Part shown: positions 29,510 to 29,524 of the stretch, piece after piece
Layout of the letters: every line of letters starts with the position of its first letter
How positions within the stretch are numbered: position 1 is the first letter of the stretch
Source: a virus
Length of the DNA: 29,524 nucleotides
IMG/VR virus record: IMGVR_UViG_3300031951_014640
Location: 1 to 29,524 of that record
Reading direction: 5' to 3' (one strand)
Made by a program: the position numbers and the translations under genes
The notes under the pieces: model-generated
The model's database searches: none
Seen by the model: the letters and a program-made list of their open reading frames with translations, nothing else
Told to the model about the DNA's origin: nothing

Positions 29510-29524
29510 TTAAATCCTGTTTAG

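Overview
The window looks like part of a large, AT-rich, T4-like marine phage genome. It has dense genes that overlap by 1 to 68 bases, 14 tRNA genes all encoding CCA, short ORFs packed between the tRNAs, and exact T4-type late promoter octamers (TATAAATA) at gene boundaries. No head, tail or replication gene lies in the window, so the phage assignment is an inference. The host may be a low-GC betaproteobacterial methylotroph. The reasons are a betaproteobacterial-looking DnaK, an AhpC/AhpD pair, a proteobacterial-type HNH protein, and above all a 23-residue ORF at 23016-23087 that reads as PqqA, the precursor peptide of the methanol-dehydrogenase cofactor PQQ.

Bases 1-17395 are a dense enzyme region in five blocks that switch strand. 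Divergent late promoters at 2089-2100 and 9808-9824 serve four of the blocks. The region encodes seven radical SAM proteins (one cut by the left edge), six proteins with 2-oxoglutarate/Fe(II) oxygenase-like metal motifs, two QueC-like PP-loop ATPases (a third lies at 24914), two related kinase-like proteins, a GNAT-like protein, a methyltransferase, a GT-A-like glycosyltransferase and one large unknown. It resembles a biosynthetic or modification pathway whose product cannot be named from sequence.

Bases 17432-19456 are an oxidative-stress cassette: AhpC, an SGNH hydrolase, AhpD, and a second AhpC homologue whose peroxidatic cysteine is histidine. Bases 19459-20715 hold a near-perfect sigma70 promoter, a short transcription unit ending in a terminator, a small gene, a structured RNA and an HNH endonuclease gene.

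Bases 20717-29487 are the tRNA region: Arg(UCU), Ala(UGC), Glu(UUC), Ile(GAU), Asp(GUC), Lys(UUU), Gln(UUG), Arg(ACG), His(GUG), Phe(GAA), CAU (Met or Ile2), Gly(GCC), Arg(CCG) and Ser(UGA). Between them lie two more large structured noncoding RNAs (about 590 nt at 21249-21836 and about 320 nt at 22386-22704), a GXSXG-type exported hydrolase, pqqA, small unknown genes, a methyltransferase, the third PP-loop gene, a complete dnaK and a TPR-glycosyltransferase gene. Several consensus sigma70 promoters (TTGACA, 17 nt, TATACT) drive this region, which suggests early, host-polymerase transcription, while late-type octamers precede dnaK and some other genes.

Taken together, the right half looks like support for host physiology during infection (translation, protein folding, peroxide defence, PQQ supply) and the left half like an elaborate radical/oxygenase chemistry island. 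The strongest candidates for something undescribed are the phage pqqA unit, the three structured RNAs among the tRNAs, the cysteine-less peroxiredoxin paralogue, and the QueC-like, radical SAM and oxygenase island.
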